Shown one piece after another: positions 13,401 to 24,700 of a stretch of DNA of 64,000 nucleotides. Each line of letters starts with the position of its first letter. Within the stretch, counting starts at the first letter, position 1. Origin of the DNA: Hormiphora californensis (Eukaryota; Ctenophora; Tentaculata; Cydippida; Pleurobrachiidae); contig CM035352.1 in NCBI GenBank assembly GCA_020137815.1, forward strand, positions 7,106,628 through 7,170,627. The letters run 5' to 3'. Both the position numbers and the translations under genes were made by a program. The notes under the pieces were generated by a model. The model did no database searches and was not told the DNA's origin. It worked only from the letters and a program-made list of their open reading frames with translations.

Positions 13401-16400
13401 TTATTACATCTATCTTCGTAAGACATGTACTAAAACACCCCTCTTACTTTGAGAATTCTCTAAACGTCGTACTATGATAGTTCTTAGCTAAGATCGGGAA
13501 TAATTAATATATTGCCTTAAATTTATGATTTATTGTTTGATGATCGTTATTTGTACATTATCAATCGACAAACAATAGCAGATGCATTACAATTAGCATG
13601 CAATGTGTTTCATACCTTTGACTGTAACATATGTATCCGCATAACTAACACCTTGGTTGTTTTTGGCAACACATCTATGGGGGAGTTTGGTAATCAAGGG
13701 GGTAACCAAGGGGGTAACCGAGAGGGGATTAGGAGAAGAATTATTAAAATGTGTTAATAGCTATGGGGGGAGGTTCACATTCAAATTAGGAAACAGGGGA
13801 GTAGGAGGTACAGGGAGGAATTTTTATAATATTTTTTCCCTTCCCGGGTAAATGCCGAAGGCATTCACCCGGATGATCTTTTTAGCACGCACGTTTAGTT
13901 TATAGGTCCTAATTGTGAGCGACTAGAACGTTGACGCAGGTCTTTATACTGCATCTTAGAAGCAGGGAGTTTAAGGTAATTCTTGTTAATCTTCAAAAAG
14001 AAAATGGCTCAAATATGAGAATCACGGACCAGCATGAACAAAGCCGCGTCAGAATATTCTTGTGTTGATCCCATGTACTAAAAAGAATTCCAAATGATTC
14101 CCCACCACTTCAACTCCTAACTCTTTTAGATATACAGTCGGACCCCGATTTAGTGGCCCCCGATTTAGTGGCACCCCGATTTTACGATTTAGTGGCAGGA
14201 TTTTCCCCCCCGATATACGAAAATTAACATTATTTGAACCCGATTTAGTGGCACCCCGATTTAGTGGCAGGATTTTTTCCCCCGAGGATGCCACTAAATC
14301 GGGGTCCGACTGTATATTCTCGTCGCTAGTTATATGATATTGCCTTATCCCACATATATTGCTCTATCCCGCATAAAAGGCGCTCAATTAATCATCTCTT
14401 AGATAATTAATTATTTTTGGATGAGAACCATGGTTAACGATTGGGGGCCTACTAGTACATACAAGCTGCTCGGTTAATACTTATAGTAGGTGCAAAAATA
14501 AAGAACTTAAATATTTTTTCCCTGCCCGGGATGATGCTTGTAAATTGCAAGGTGCCTCCGTCTTCTTTTTAGTGCCAGTCGCCGGGGTGGGTAATCTGGC
14601 GACGGTACCAAATGACTCATCTACACTATTTGTGTTTGCCGCCGACTTCAGTCTGTGCACACTGGGTAACCGTAAAATTTTTCATTATTTCTGGAACTAT
14701 GTTATGTTCCAACCCTCCTTTTACCGGGGCGCGAGAGGGAGGAGCAAGAACATGTATACCTGAAGTGTCCAAGCAAAGCAAGAACACATACCTGAAGTGT
14801 CCACCGTCGTACAACTGAGCATTTGGCTGTTTGAAGGTGTTCTGAACCACTCCTTTAAGAATATCACCCTCCTCATAGAAACCATCCTGAACAGGAGACA
14901 CACATTGGTTACCATGGTTACACACTGGTTACCACACTGGTTACCTGACAACACTGTAACCATGGTTACCTATACTAAGCAGAATCTTGATACACATCAC
15001 TAAAGTGATCAAGCTGTGTTAGACATTAACCTGTAATGGTGAGAGATCTGAGTACTCGACATACTGGACCTCCACTAAAGGCATTGGAGCTCCCTCCGCA
15101 AGACATTCTATCTGAATCGTCCTTCCTGGTAGTGTCACAGCGTCCGATATGAGGCTGATTATCACCGGCCTACTTGCATCTGAGGGATAGAGATAGAGAT
15201 AGGGGGAGGAGATAGAGAGAGTGAGAGGTCGATAGAGTGTTAGATAGAGATTGAGAGGTATTATAGAGATAGAGAGGTATAGAGAGATATTGAGATATTG
15301 AGAGGTAGAGAGAGATAAACATAGAGTGATAGATAGAGGTAGAGAGACATGGAGATTGAGATTGATATATTAAATTGTGGTGAAATGTGTTTTTTGACCA
15401 CGTTTCATTCGAACACATGTGGTTTGACATGTGTAGGCAGCTCCTTCATCATGATCACGCTCTATTTGATTGGTTCATGAACACCACTGCAGTGTGGTTT
15501 TCTTTATTAAACTATTACTTGCCCCTTTTTTCTTGCCTCTCAGAGGTGGGCATATATCAATCGTTATATCAAATATCTACCCCTCACCGTACCTCTCAGA
15601 ACATATCAAATATTGTAAGATATTGCATGTGTTCTCGGCACTGCAATTCGAGTACTGCAGAGAAAAAGTATTGAGCACGTGACGCGTGATGAACGCCAAG
15701 ATGTCGAAATAGTCGTCATTTTGCCACACAATCAATCTCCACCATTCATTTTGTCTCCTTGTCTTTCCCTCTCATTTTGTCTCCCTGCATCTTTCCCTCT
15801 GTCTCCCTCCCATTTTGCCACAAACAACCAATCTCTAGCATCCAGTTTGTCCCAACATTTCCCTCCGTCACAAACCCGCCTGTCTCAAACTGTCTCTCTC
15901 TATCTCTCTGTGCACAACTGTATTCTCCCTCCCTCATTTAGACACATTATCTACTTTCTTTAGAACCTCATTTATTGCATCCGTAGTTCTGTCACCCTTC
16001 TATTCATAACCTGCCTCCATTTTCCAGCGGAGAGAGACAGAGACAGAAACAGAGACAGAGACAGAGACAGAGACAGAGACAGAGACAGAGACAGAGACAG
16101 AGACAGAGACAGAGACAGACACAGAGACAGACACAGAGACAGAGACAGAGACAGAGAGATCCTATACTCACCTAGATATGATACATTTTCCTCTGCCACT
16201 ACCACAGAGAGAGATGAAGGGTGATCGTATGCAGCAGTACACAGATCATGCCAGTCCTCCAATTGTCGCTGACACGTTATTGCCCCCTAAGTGAAGGGGT
16301 CATTGTAAGATGGGGGGGGGGGGTTGATGATATGGAATTCGAGTTTATTAATAAGGGAAACTTGTTGTGTTGTAAAGGGAGAGAGAGGAAAATTGAAACA

Positions 16401-16867
16401 AGCTCTTCGTGGGCTGATGAAGCGGGGCAATAGAGAGTGTCGAGAAAGCCGTAAATGGGACAAGTTATATTGCTTTTGTCGCAAATACTATTTAACTTTT
16501 CATTGCAGATTGCAGCACCTCTCTCTCCCCCAGATTGCTGGAAGAGGGGGGTGTCACCGAGAGAGAATTTGCCAGGTGAAATTTGCCAAGTGGTGCTACA
16601 ACATATTAATTTGTAATTGGGTTATGAGCATGACTACTTTATGTTTTTCGCGTATCCTTGCCCCTTTCCATTATACTAGCTTTTTTCGATCATCGATTCA
16701 CAAAACTTTTCTTCGTCAATGGTTTAAGTTACCGCCTGATACAATTTTAATATTAGTATTACAATTAGTATTACATACCTTTCCACATATATCGGAGAGC
16801 GCCAGGGTAATACAATTTATTGGTTGCTCCTCCTGTCTTGCCAGTGACTGTACCCACAAAATGGTCA
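5778..16867 (-). CDS. Multi-exon extracellular protein: Ig, follistatin/Kazal, Ig, VWD, C8 domains
   Basis: Reading on the minus strand, exons with compatible phase are 16867-16779, 16268-16172, 15179-15031, 14886-14792, about 14661-14609, 11916-11695, 11280-11160, 10923-10767, 9559-9441, 8869-8741 and 8400-8225. Then come about 6503-6398, 6254-6093 and 5828-5778. Exons 15179-14609 form an Ig-like domain ([14 protein letters not shown]). Exon 11916-11695 is a follistatin EGF plus Kazal module with the PLVCGSD core and about fourteen cysteines. 11280-10767 is a second Ig domain ([10 protein letters not shown], then IIWRTDNGD). 9559-8225 is a von Willebrand type D domain ([29 protein letters not shown]). 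6503-6093 resembles a C8 domain ([17 protein letters not shown]). The likely role is secreted or cell-surface adhesion/matrix protein; orthology is unknown. The C8 exon meets an in-frame stop before its donor, and the junction into it is out of phase, so an exon is missing or the sequence is wrong there. The first exons and signal peptide were not found. Domain calls are firm; the full chain is inferred. Confidence 0.75.
6920..8118. mobile_element. 1.2-kb TA-flanked foldback (non-autonomous DNA transposon)
   Basis: The ends are CAGGGTGTCC and its exact reverse complement GGACACCCTG, each flanked by TA (6918-6919 and 8119-8120). The two arms (about 6920-7325 and 7745-8118) are inverted copies with mostly single-base differences, so the short open frames in each arm are mirror images and not genes. 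The inner part also holds a diverged direct repeat of about 158 bp (start 7593 versus 7751). TA duplication plus short inverted termini fits a Tc1/mariner-type MITE. It sits in an intron of the VWD/C8 gene. Confidence 0.85.
8928..9022. repeat. 28-bp tandem repeat, about three copies
   Basis: The unit GTGGAGTTAGTGGGTCTCAC followed by CTGTACGT is repeated three times almost exactly within an intron of the VWD gene. Minisatellite; no function visible. Confidence 0.85.
10225..10418. repeat. (TC)n microsatellite
   Basis: A run of CT dinucleotides with a few interruptions, about 190 bp. Serine/leucine or arginine/glutamate open frames through it are translation artefacts. Confidence 0.95.
10678..10758. 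mobile_element. Small palindromic element, CTGTCAGGCCAAT family
   Basis: The element begins CTGTCAGGCCAATTCTCTGA and ends GGTCAGGCCAATGCTGACAG, with an internal GAGCACGG/GCGCTCC hairpin. A second copy is at 28417-28485 and a single-arm version at 28723-28746. All three are intragenic. This copy sits directly beside the splice donor of the second Ig exon, and the 28723 copy overlaps a candidate exon end. Probably a very short MITE. Confidence 0.65.
10975..11048. repeat. Hairpin in intron
   Basis: GGAAAGTTGCATTTTCAATC (10977 on) pairs with GATTGAAAATGCAACTTTCC (to about 11046) around a 30-bp loop that is itself partly palindromic. It could fold as RNA or be the remnant of a foldback element. 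It lies in the intron between the two halves of the second Ig domain's coding sequence. Confidence 0.6.
12010..12160. repeat. 45-bp tandem repeat, about three copies
   Basis: The unit contains GATAGATTCAGAGAGAGGAT followed by TAGAGGGTGAGTGGAGAAG and GAAAC. It is present three times with few changes. Intronic minisatellite. Confidence 0.85.
14135..14312. mobile_element. Pogo/Tigger-like MITE with TA duplication
   Basis: The element starts CAGTCGGACCCCGATTTAGT and ends with the reverse complement GGGGTCCGACTG, each side flanked by TA. The inside is a mosaic of the GATTTAGTGGCACCCC module in both orientations. The CAGTCGGACC terminus with TA duplication is typical of pogo/Tigger-derived elements. 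Related copies are at 25905-25988 and 60550-60721, plus a decayed fragment near 18928-18965. All complete copies lie in introns. Confidence 0.85.
16034..16160. repeat. (AGACAG)n microsatellite
   Basis: Hexamer repeat AGACAG with a few ACACAG variants, about 125 bp, ending only a few bases from the splice donor at 16171 of the Ig gene. Confidence 0.95.
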
Positions 16868-17202
16868 CTGAAACATGGTATTGGGCAATCAAATAACATG
16901 GCGTCTTGTCTCTCTTTCCATCCTTCTCTCTCCTTTTGGCTTTTCTAATGTGGCCACCTTACTTGTGCGTATATAATAATAATAATGAAAACTCGTGCAG
17001 TTGGCTTGATGTCCCTTTTACAGGCTCCTCAAGCCACTGATGAGTGATGAACACATGTATTTCTACACGTGAGCACCTTACAATTACACACTAATTAATT
17101 AGTGTGACACCTGTTATACGACTAGGTGAACCTTTGCAACGAGTACACTATCCGGGTAAATCCCCGTACCAATCATAGCTTGGTGGACTAGACGACGTGC
17201 GC

Positions 17203-17275
17203 TAGACCAGAATCGAACCCTGGACCTAGCGCATGGGAGGCTAGTGTGCTACCACTACACCAATATTGCGGCATT
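17203..17275 (-). mobile_element. tRNA-Gly-like promoter region (tRNA-derived SINE or tRNA pseudogene)
   Basis: On the minus strand a good internal RNA polymerase III A box (TGGTGTAGTGGTA, 17262-17250) is followed by a perfect B box (GGGTTCGATTC, 17220-17210). The spacing is right for a tRNA, and CCC stands in the anticodon position, as in tRNA-Gly. The acceptor and anticodon arms do not pair properly, so a working tRNA is unlikely. The sequence downstream of the tRNA-like part (towards 17100) would be the SINE body. Confidence is good for the Pol III head and moderate for SINE. Confidence 0.65.
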
Positions 17276-17764
17276 GTGGGTAGCCTCGAATTCTAAATCA
17301 TCTATTGCAACTAGAACTATATTTTTCGCCTTACTGATACAAATGAATGCTTGTTGATACAAATGAATGCTTTGCAACCTCAAGAACCTGGCTTAGCCCC
17401 CACTAAAAACTAAATAACAGCTGTCATGTTCGTTTCACAGACACAATTATAGGGCCTAGCAAGTTGTTTATCTCACCTAATAGCAACATGTCAGAGTGGA
17501 TTGAGACACTAGAGAACCAGTCCGATCTGTAGCACTATAATAGCAAAGGGGGAGATAGCAATGATATTGATAAAGGAGCAGCGAGAGAGAGCGAGAGAGG
17601 GGGAGATAGCAACGAGCAAAGGAGCTGGTCGAGCTCAGAGAGAAGGATCCCGAAGGTTATTAATCTAAAATAATTATGCACAGGCCACAGACGCAATAGA
17701 AATAGGATCCTCCGGAGTCCGGGTGCATCTGTGCAAGTTACGGGCTTGGCAGTCTGCAACTTCT

Positions 17765-17889
<125 letters not shown>

Positions 17890-17899
17890 ACGAAGAAGA

Positions 17900-20800
17900 G
17901 GGAGAGGATGGGAAGCCATGTTAAACAGTGACTCAGCATTATTTATTGATCGCGATAGCGAGATATAGCCAGCAATGATAGAGATAGAGATAGCCAGCAC
18001 AACCAGAGAGATAGTGCAAAGATTGGCGGGGTGGAATCTGGGAGACAGTGGGAGAGAGCACGGTAAGATAAATGAATCGCATTAGGGTTGGGTATCATCT
18101 CTGCAGCATTACACACCCAAACACACTTCATGTAGGACCGGGTACATAATCATAGAATCTTACCCATAAAATGTTGGGCACAATGTCCCTCCTCTCTTTC
18201 TCTCACTTTCTTTCTCTCTCTTTTTCTTACTTCTCTCCCTCTCTCGCACTCTTTTTCTGTCTCTCTTCTTTCGCTCTTTTCTCTCCCGATTCTCAGTATT
18301 CTAAAATGCATGGTCATTGTCTCCCCAAACTCACACTAGAGGAAGCAACCATGCCAAGCATAAAAAATTAGCTTCTAGGTAGTGGCTAAAATCTCAAAAT
18401 ACATAGTAGAATAGAAGATTGAAAATAAGAGGGGTTCCGGGTTGAAGACTAAATTTGATTCTGACTCATCTTTAGTAAGAATAGTAGGATGCACAATTCG
18501 GTTTTGTCGTCATGTAAATTCTTGATTTAATAAAACCTTTTGACCTCTCTCCCCGCTCCCGGGCACGACATTTCTGACAAGCAGAATTTTGGTTGGCAAG
18601 AAACTCAAAAAGACGTGAAGCACAACAAAAATAGCTCTGTGGTCTCTATTTAATGTCATGTTTACTCAAGTATCCCCTGGGGGAGGGGGAGGAGGGTTGT
18701 GTACATGAGTGTGTGGGTGACAAATTACCAAGTTATGTATGGTTCACTGCTTTTTGGAATGTACAGCTATCACAGAGAGTCTCACAAGCTAGCTTTGTAC
18801 AAAGATCTGCCTCCACAAACACTTTATGTGCGCCCCAGCCCCCGACATAAGATTGGGTTGCCGCCGCCAAAAAGCAGATTCTATATCGAGGTGATCAATC
18901 CATCTCCGAGCTCCGAATACCAAAACAGTCTGGTAAATCGGGACGGTAAATCGGGATCCGTCTGTATCTGTGATCTGATGAAATTTGAGAAAACTCACAC
19001 AGAAAACTCTGTACTTTTTAATTTTCTAGTAAAGCAACCCGCATTAGAAAGTTCATGGCAGCTGTAGTTCTACAGCTACTTGTCACATAAAATCCTGTTT
19101 TATTGTACGTGAAATTCGGTGAAAATTTCTCCGTTTTACGTAGTTTAAGTGTGAAATATGGCATTGTACATTCACATAAATTTTCCATTATAAAAGTGGT
19201 GGGGATAACAAGGCGAAGAGAGGACAAGTCATAAGGAGATGGGATAGTTCATTAACTTTTTGTTGGGGTTGCGTTGCCAATACCGCGTCAGTTTTCATTA
19301 AAACTTTCATCGTTACCCGTTCGTTACTTGCGTAGTGGTGTATGTATCTGGATCTATCAGGACCTATTAGTAAACTACACTTTTTTATTTTTAACTTTTA
19401 CCGGGTGGGGGATGCTATCATGCTGTTGTATACCACCTGCTGTTATTGGTACTATTATTGGTACTTGAAACGAGGGGGGTGGTGGAGCCGGGAGAGGGAT
19501 GCAGAGGGTTCCCCCAAGTGGAGAAGGGTGGGGCTCCATGAATAGAAGGGCCCCCAGTCTTTAGTCTTTACTTGGAGAATGGGCGGAGAAGAGTCTTGGA
19601 AATCCTAATTTGTCGTCTGAGGAATTTGGAAGGGAGAGATTAGTATCACCGACAGGGATCTCGAGAAAATTCAAGATTTAGAGGTCGGAATAAGTAGGAG
19701 GCATTCTGAAAGAATTTAGGCGTGTCTGTGGAACATCCATTACGATTAATTAACGCAGGTTTCAATGCAGGGCCATATGGTTTCATTTGATTCAAATGAT
19801 TCAATGATTCAAATGACTTGAAAAATTATCATTCTACGTGACTGTATCACTGAGCAAGAAGTTCGGCCTGTTTCATATGCATAGAGCGCAGTCTTTTATG
19901 AGACGAATCTAAGAGTTGGGGTTTTATGGATTGGAATGTTAGACAGTTGGTTTGTTGAATATCTTATAACTCAACTTGCATGCAATATATCTCAATTTGT
20001 ACTGCAAGTAACGGGCGTTACCTCTAACTGTTTACAGTAGCTACTAGCTATCTGTTTAACTTTCAGAAATCATACAAGGCTTCTTCTAGTTTTTTGAAAA
20101 ATATAGAAAATTATTTTCGAGAAAGAAAGAACTCTATATCTTGTTGTCCACCTGTGTTATAGTGTGTATCGTCAACAGACTATAAATATCTGTTATACCT
20201 CTCTTCCCTTCTTTTCTACCTCAGTGCCGCTCAAGAGCCGGAGAGTTTATTACTTTAACTAGGAGAGAACTCTCTCAAAAGCCGTGATTTGAAGAGTTCT
20301 AAACTGTTTGTAGTCATCTTTTTAATTCTGGAGTTCTCCTGATCAGGATCTATATCATGGAGTGACTGTGTGAAGGAGATAGAATGAGAAAGAATTAGTG
20401 AAGGAGAGTTTGTTACTTTTACTAGGAGAGAACATGTGTGAGAGTTTGTTACTTTAACTAGTAGAGAATTAGTGGAAAAAGATGATGATAGGACGTGCGT
20501 TTCAACAGGGTGTCAGTTTGGTGGAAGCTTGGTTTGTTGGAATCTGCCACTGCCAGTTGCTAATTCGCAGCTAAGATATAGAAAGAAGGGGAGATGGAGA
20601 TAGAGAGAGAATGAGAGAGAGAGGAGATAGAAGGAAAGAGAGAAGGATAGAGAGACACGTTCTCGGAGAACTTCTCCAGTTGTTGACACGTCGTCACTTT
20701 TTTAGCTTGCTGTTATACTCCGCCATTTCCCTCAAATTCAGCTAAACAAGGTGTAGGTACAAATGTTGTCAATATCTCTCTCCCTCTATTTTTCCAGTAT

Positions 20801-21300
20801 GTTTACATATTCAAGATTCTGGATTCATTTCTTTGCTTGTGGCTCCTAAGACTGATGTGTTATATCTACGGAGTGTCTTCAATCTCTTGATTGAGCCTCT
20901 TTTCAAGGAATTACTCCTTGGCTATGTATAATAAGCTCACCGAATAGCATATGCTTTATTTTTGGGTTCTTTACATGCATATAATGATTTTGCTCCACCG
21001 AAGGTATTCACTCTGATCATTTTAACGCGTGTGCTAAAAATATCATACAGGGTTTAGAAATAGTAACTCGAGTGTGGTCAAAACCGCTTATTTTTGGGTT
21101 CTTTACATGCATACTACGATTTTGCTCCACCTATTTTTCCATATTCAAGTTAGCTAAAAGCTCTCTTTTAATTCACCCGTACCTTGAGCTTGATTTCTCA
21201 AAATATTCTTAGTTTTCGAAAACAGAGCTGAAAAGTGAAAAGCCTGTCGTTTTTGCTATTCTCTTGTTTTTCAAAGTCCATGTTTAGCCCTATTTGCCCC
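17900..21300. other. Intergenic, no supported gene
   Basis: Between the Ig/VWD gene (-) and the GPCR (+) I see no exon with family-like coding sequence. The stretch holds pyrimidine-rich runs (18180-18290) and the decayed CAGTCGG-type fragment near 18928-18965. It also holds a direct repeat of TTATTTTTGGGTTCTTTACA at about 20957 and 21088. The promoter and 5' exons of the Ig gene may be here unseen. Confidence 0.4.
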
Positions 21301-21330
21301 ACCATTACTTTTGCCCTTACCACCAGGATA

Positions 21331-21795
21331 TAATGAATCTCACCCAATCCTCCTCTTGCCCCAAACCCGCCCTACTGATACCCTTACCACCACCACTAGA
21401 TTACTGATTACTGATTCACACACCAGATCAGTATAATCATAATGAATCTCACCCAGTCCACCTCTTGCCCCAAACCCGCCCTATACTACTACTGATATAG
21501 ATACCCTTACCACGACCATTATATTACTGATTACTGATTACCACCAGATTAGTATAATGAATCTCACCCGATCCTCCTCTTGCCCCAAACCCGCCCTACT
21601 GATACACTTACCACGACCATTAGATTATTACTGATTAGTGATTACTGATTACCACCAGATCAGTATAATGAATCTCACCCGATCCTCCTCTTGCCCCAAA
21701 ACCTACCCACCCCACCTTCACCATTACTGATGCCCCCGTGCCCCACCCCCTACTGATGTCCCTACTACCAGAACAGATCAATGAATCTCACCCAA
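21331..21795. repeat. ~110-bp tandem repeat whose last copy holds the GPCR start codon
   Basis: Five copies begin with ATGAATCTCACCC, at 21333, 21442, 21557, 21668 and 21781 (spacing 109, 115, 111, 113). The first four continue with CCTCTTGCCCCAAA and a block rich in ACTGATTACTGATTACC. The fifth is the translation start of the GPCR (Met-Asn-Leu-Thr). If the transcript begins upstream, the first four copies would be short upstream reading frames starting with the same peptide. It is also possible that transcription starts within or after the array. Confidence 0.85.
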
Positions 21796-24700
21796 TCCCC
21801 GTCTGGTGACACCACCTCCACACACTGGCACAATTCAGTGTTTGTCGGGCAGCTGGACATTGCTTTTGGAGTCATCCATCTGGTAGCGGGGATCCACGCT
21901 ATCCTGGGGAATGCTGCGGTATTCTGTTCATTCCTACGACAGGCTAGGGAGAGAGCTTCGGCTTGTCTTTTTGTGCAGGTGAAGGAGAGTTTGTTACTTT
22001 TACTAGGGGAGAACATGCGGGAGTGGGGCCAGGAGAGATTGTTACTTTTATTAGGGGAGACCATGTGAGAGCAGGGAGCGATTGTTACTTTTACTAATAG
22101 AGAAAAGGTGGCGAGGTGGTCCTACTCAAACTTCAAAGTAGCAGGGTTTATTCAGAAGCTGGGAAGAAAGATTTAGAATGAAATGTTGGGGTTCGGGGTG
22201 CCGGGAAATTCGGACCATACAAGTTCCATTTCCCGTTTCCTAATTAAATACCAATCCTTTCAGTTAGCAGCAGCTGGGATATTTGTGGGGATGGTATCAC
22301 TTTACGGCGGGTTTGTCCTTCTCAGAGGAAGGTCTTTCTTTGGAAACATCTCTCCGGGATCGGCCCTATTTTACTTTGAGTCGTTTATCGGTGAGTACTA
22401 TAACACATGGAGAGTTTGTTACTTTAACTAAGAGAACAACGACTAGCAATGTGAGTCCTCTTTTCAGCCGAGTTATGTACCTGATTACCCATCTTTGATA
22501 GAGTTCTGGATAAATTAATCCTAATATTTAAACGGTATAGTTATGCGGTATGTCTGTAGGGTAAACCGGGCTAATTTATCCGGGTAAATCTACATGCTTA
22601 CCACCATAACTATATATCCCACGCTCTTCTCTCTCAATCCTTTTTAGTCAGTGCATGCTAATAGTAATACCCATTACCCAGACCCCCTCTCTTCCTTTTC
22701 ATCTACTTATAAATTATTAAATTAATAAACGCAGACTCGTGGATTCCAGTTAAATGGTTCGAATCTGTGATTTTTACCACCCTTTCATTTCTCTCAGGTC
22801 ACTGCTGGTGGTACGGCTTCTTCAGTACCATAATGCTGGTGACAATGCTGAGTGGTATCCGAGCGTGGAGTATTGCCTGTCCATTCAAGTACAAGTTACA
22901 CAGTGGCACTGGACACACTCTCACCTTATTAGTATCGGGACTGTGCTGGTTGTTTGGGGTGGTATGGATCGCCGTGAAACACATCCTAGGATGCAGGTAA
23001 TTAGAGGGGTGGGGCGGTAGGGTGGAGGGTGGTGGGGTGGGGTGGAGGGAGGGTGGTGTACTGGACACACTCTCACCTTATTAGTATCGGGACTGTGCTG
23101 GTTGTTTGGGGTGGTGTGGATCGCTGTGAAACACATCCTGGGATGCAGGTAAATAGATGGGGTGGGCGGGGTGGGGTGGGTGGTGGGATTGGGGTGGGGT
23201 GGGCGGTGGGGTGGGACACTGGACACACTCTCACCTTATTAGTATCGGGACTGTGCTGGTTGTTTGGGGTGGTGTGGATCGCTGTCAAACACATCCTTGG
23301 ATGCAGGTAAATATAGGGTTGGGTGGGTGGGGTGGGTGGGGTGTGGTGGGGGTGGGGGTGGGCGGGGGTGGAGGTGGGACACTGGACACACTCTCACCTT
23401 ATTAGTATCGGGACTGTGCTGGTTGTTTGGGGTGGTGTGGATCGCTGTGAAACACATCCTTGGATGCAGGTAAATAGAGGGGTGGGTGGGGCGGGGTGGG
23501 GCGGGTGCTTTGGGTAGGGCGGGGTGTGGTGGAGGGGGTGGGGGTGGTGGTGGGACACTGGATACACCTTATTAGTATCGGGACTGTGTTGGTTGTTTGG
23601 GGTGGTGTGGATCGCTGTGAAACACATCCTGGGATGCAGGTATAGAATTCGTTATTGTTATTTGTTAAACTAGTAAACCCGTTCGCCCTACGGGCGAATT
23701 TCGGGGAAATGGTATTGGTAGCTGGAATAGGGAACACTGACATCATCAGTCTAACTAATGACATGCACAATCCCATCTTAAGTAACGGTACCTTAGAAGG
23801 AGCTCAGGCGGGATCGCTGCGAGTTTCTGGTTTCAGAACGTCAAATGATGATCCGGCGATCAAAGTTATAAAAGAACTTACTATTTCGTCTGCTTGCAGT
23901 ATTCATCTGCCTTAATCTCTGAGATTGATCATCGGTTCTGTTTAACCTCTAACGTCTTGTTCGTTCTCTCTGCACTTCTTTTGGTGATGCTGCATTTGAA
24001 CCCCTCAGTGTATGGAAAAGTAGAGAATAGCGGTGAGATCTTGCGTGAATAACTCCAATTGTCGCTGTCGTATATCAAGAGTTGTTGAAGAGAGCATATA
24101 ATTAGCTGGAACAGTGAAACAGACTAAAGCAAGATCAAATGCACGTGCACGTGCAGTATAACAGTAGCAACCATGCCATTGGCAACGGCTCCGACTCCTG
24201 GCCCCACTCCAATAGTACTCCACAGTTCACCTCTAGGCTCTAAACCTGCACGTGCTAAATGCCATATAAGGTAAAAAACGTTACACTGGATTTCCCTATT
24301 TGCTTTAATAATAGTATGATTGTTATTTACGCGGTAGTGAACCCCAGTTTACCGTGTGAGAATTTAGAGGTTATACAATATACGGGGGGAAGGGGTTTCG
24401 TCCACGGATAACACCTACGTCAGTGTCTATCTAATCAGGCATCACGCTGACCGTTTTTCGTGTCCATCGCTCACACCGAGAGGTCCTAGGCTGACAGTAT
24501 TTTAATGAAAGGGGGGAATTGGGAAATAACAAGGCTTCTTTTAATCTTCTGGGGTCAATAGTAACTATTACATTAACTAATAAATTGAACTACGTATCAC
24601 TAACTATGTAATTCTATAAATAGCTTTACCATCATGACACACAGTTGCCTAGTCCGACCCTGGAAAGGATTTGAACTTTGAACAAAACAACATTACTGCA

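Noticed and set aside
16324-16896. 190-codon + strand frame
   Set aside because: No family-like sequence, and it overlaps phase-consistent minus-strand exons of the Ig gene.
17203-17275. Functional tRNA-Gly
   Set aside because: A and B boxes are good, but the acceptor and anticodon stems do not pair; kept as a tRNA-derived element.
22799-23776. Pro/His/Thr-rich minus-strand frames
   Set aside because: Antisense of the tandemly repeated GPCR exon and its G-rich spacers.
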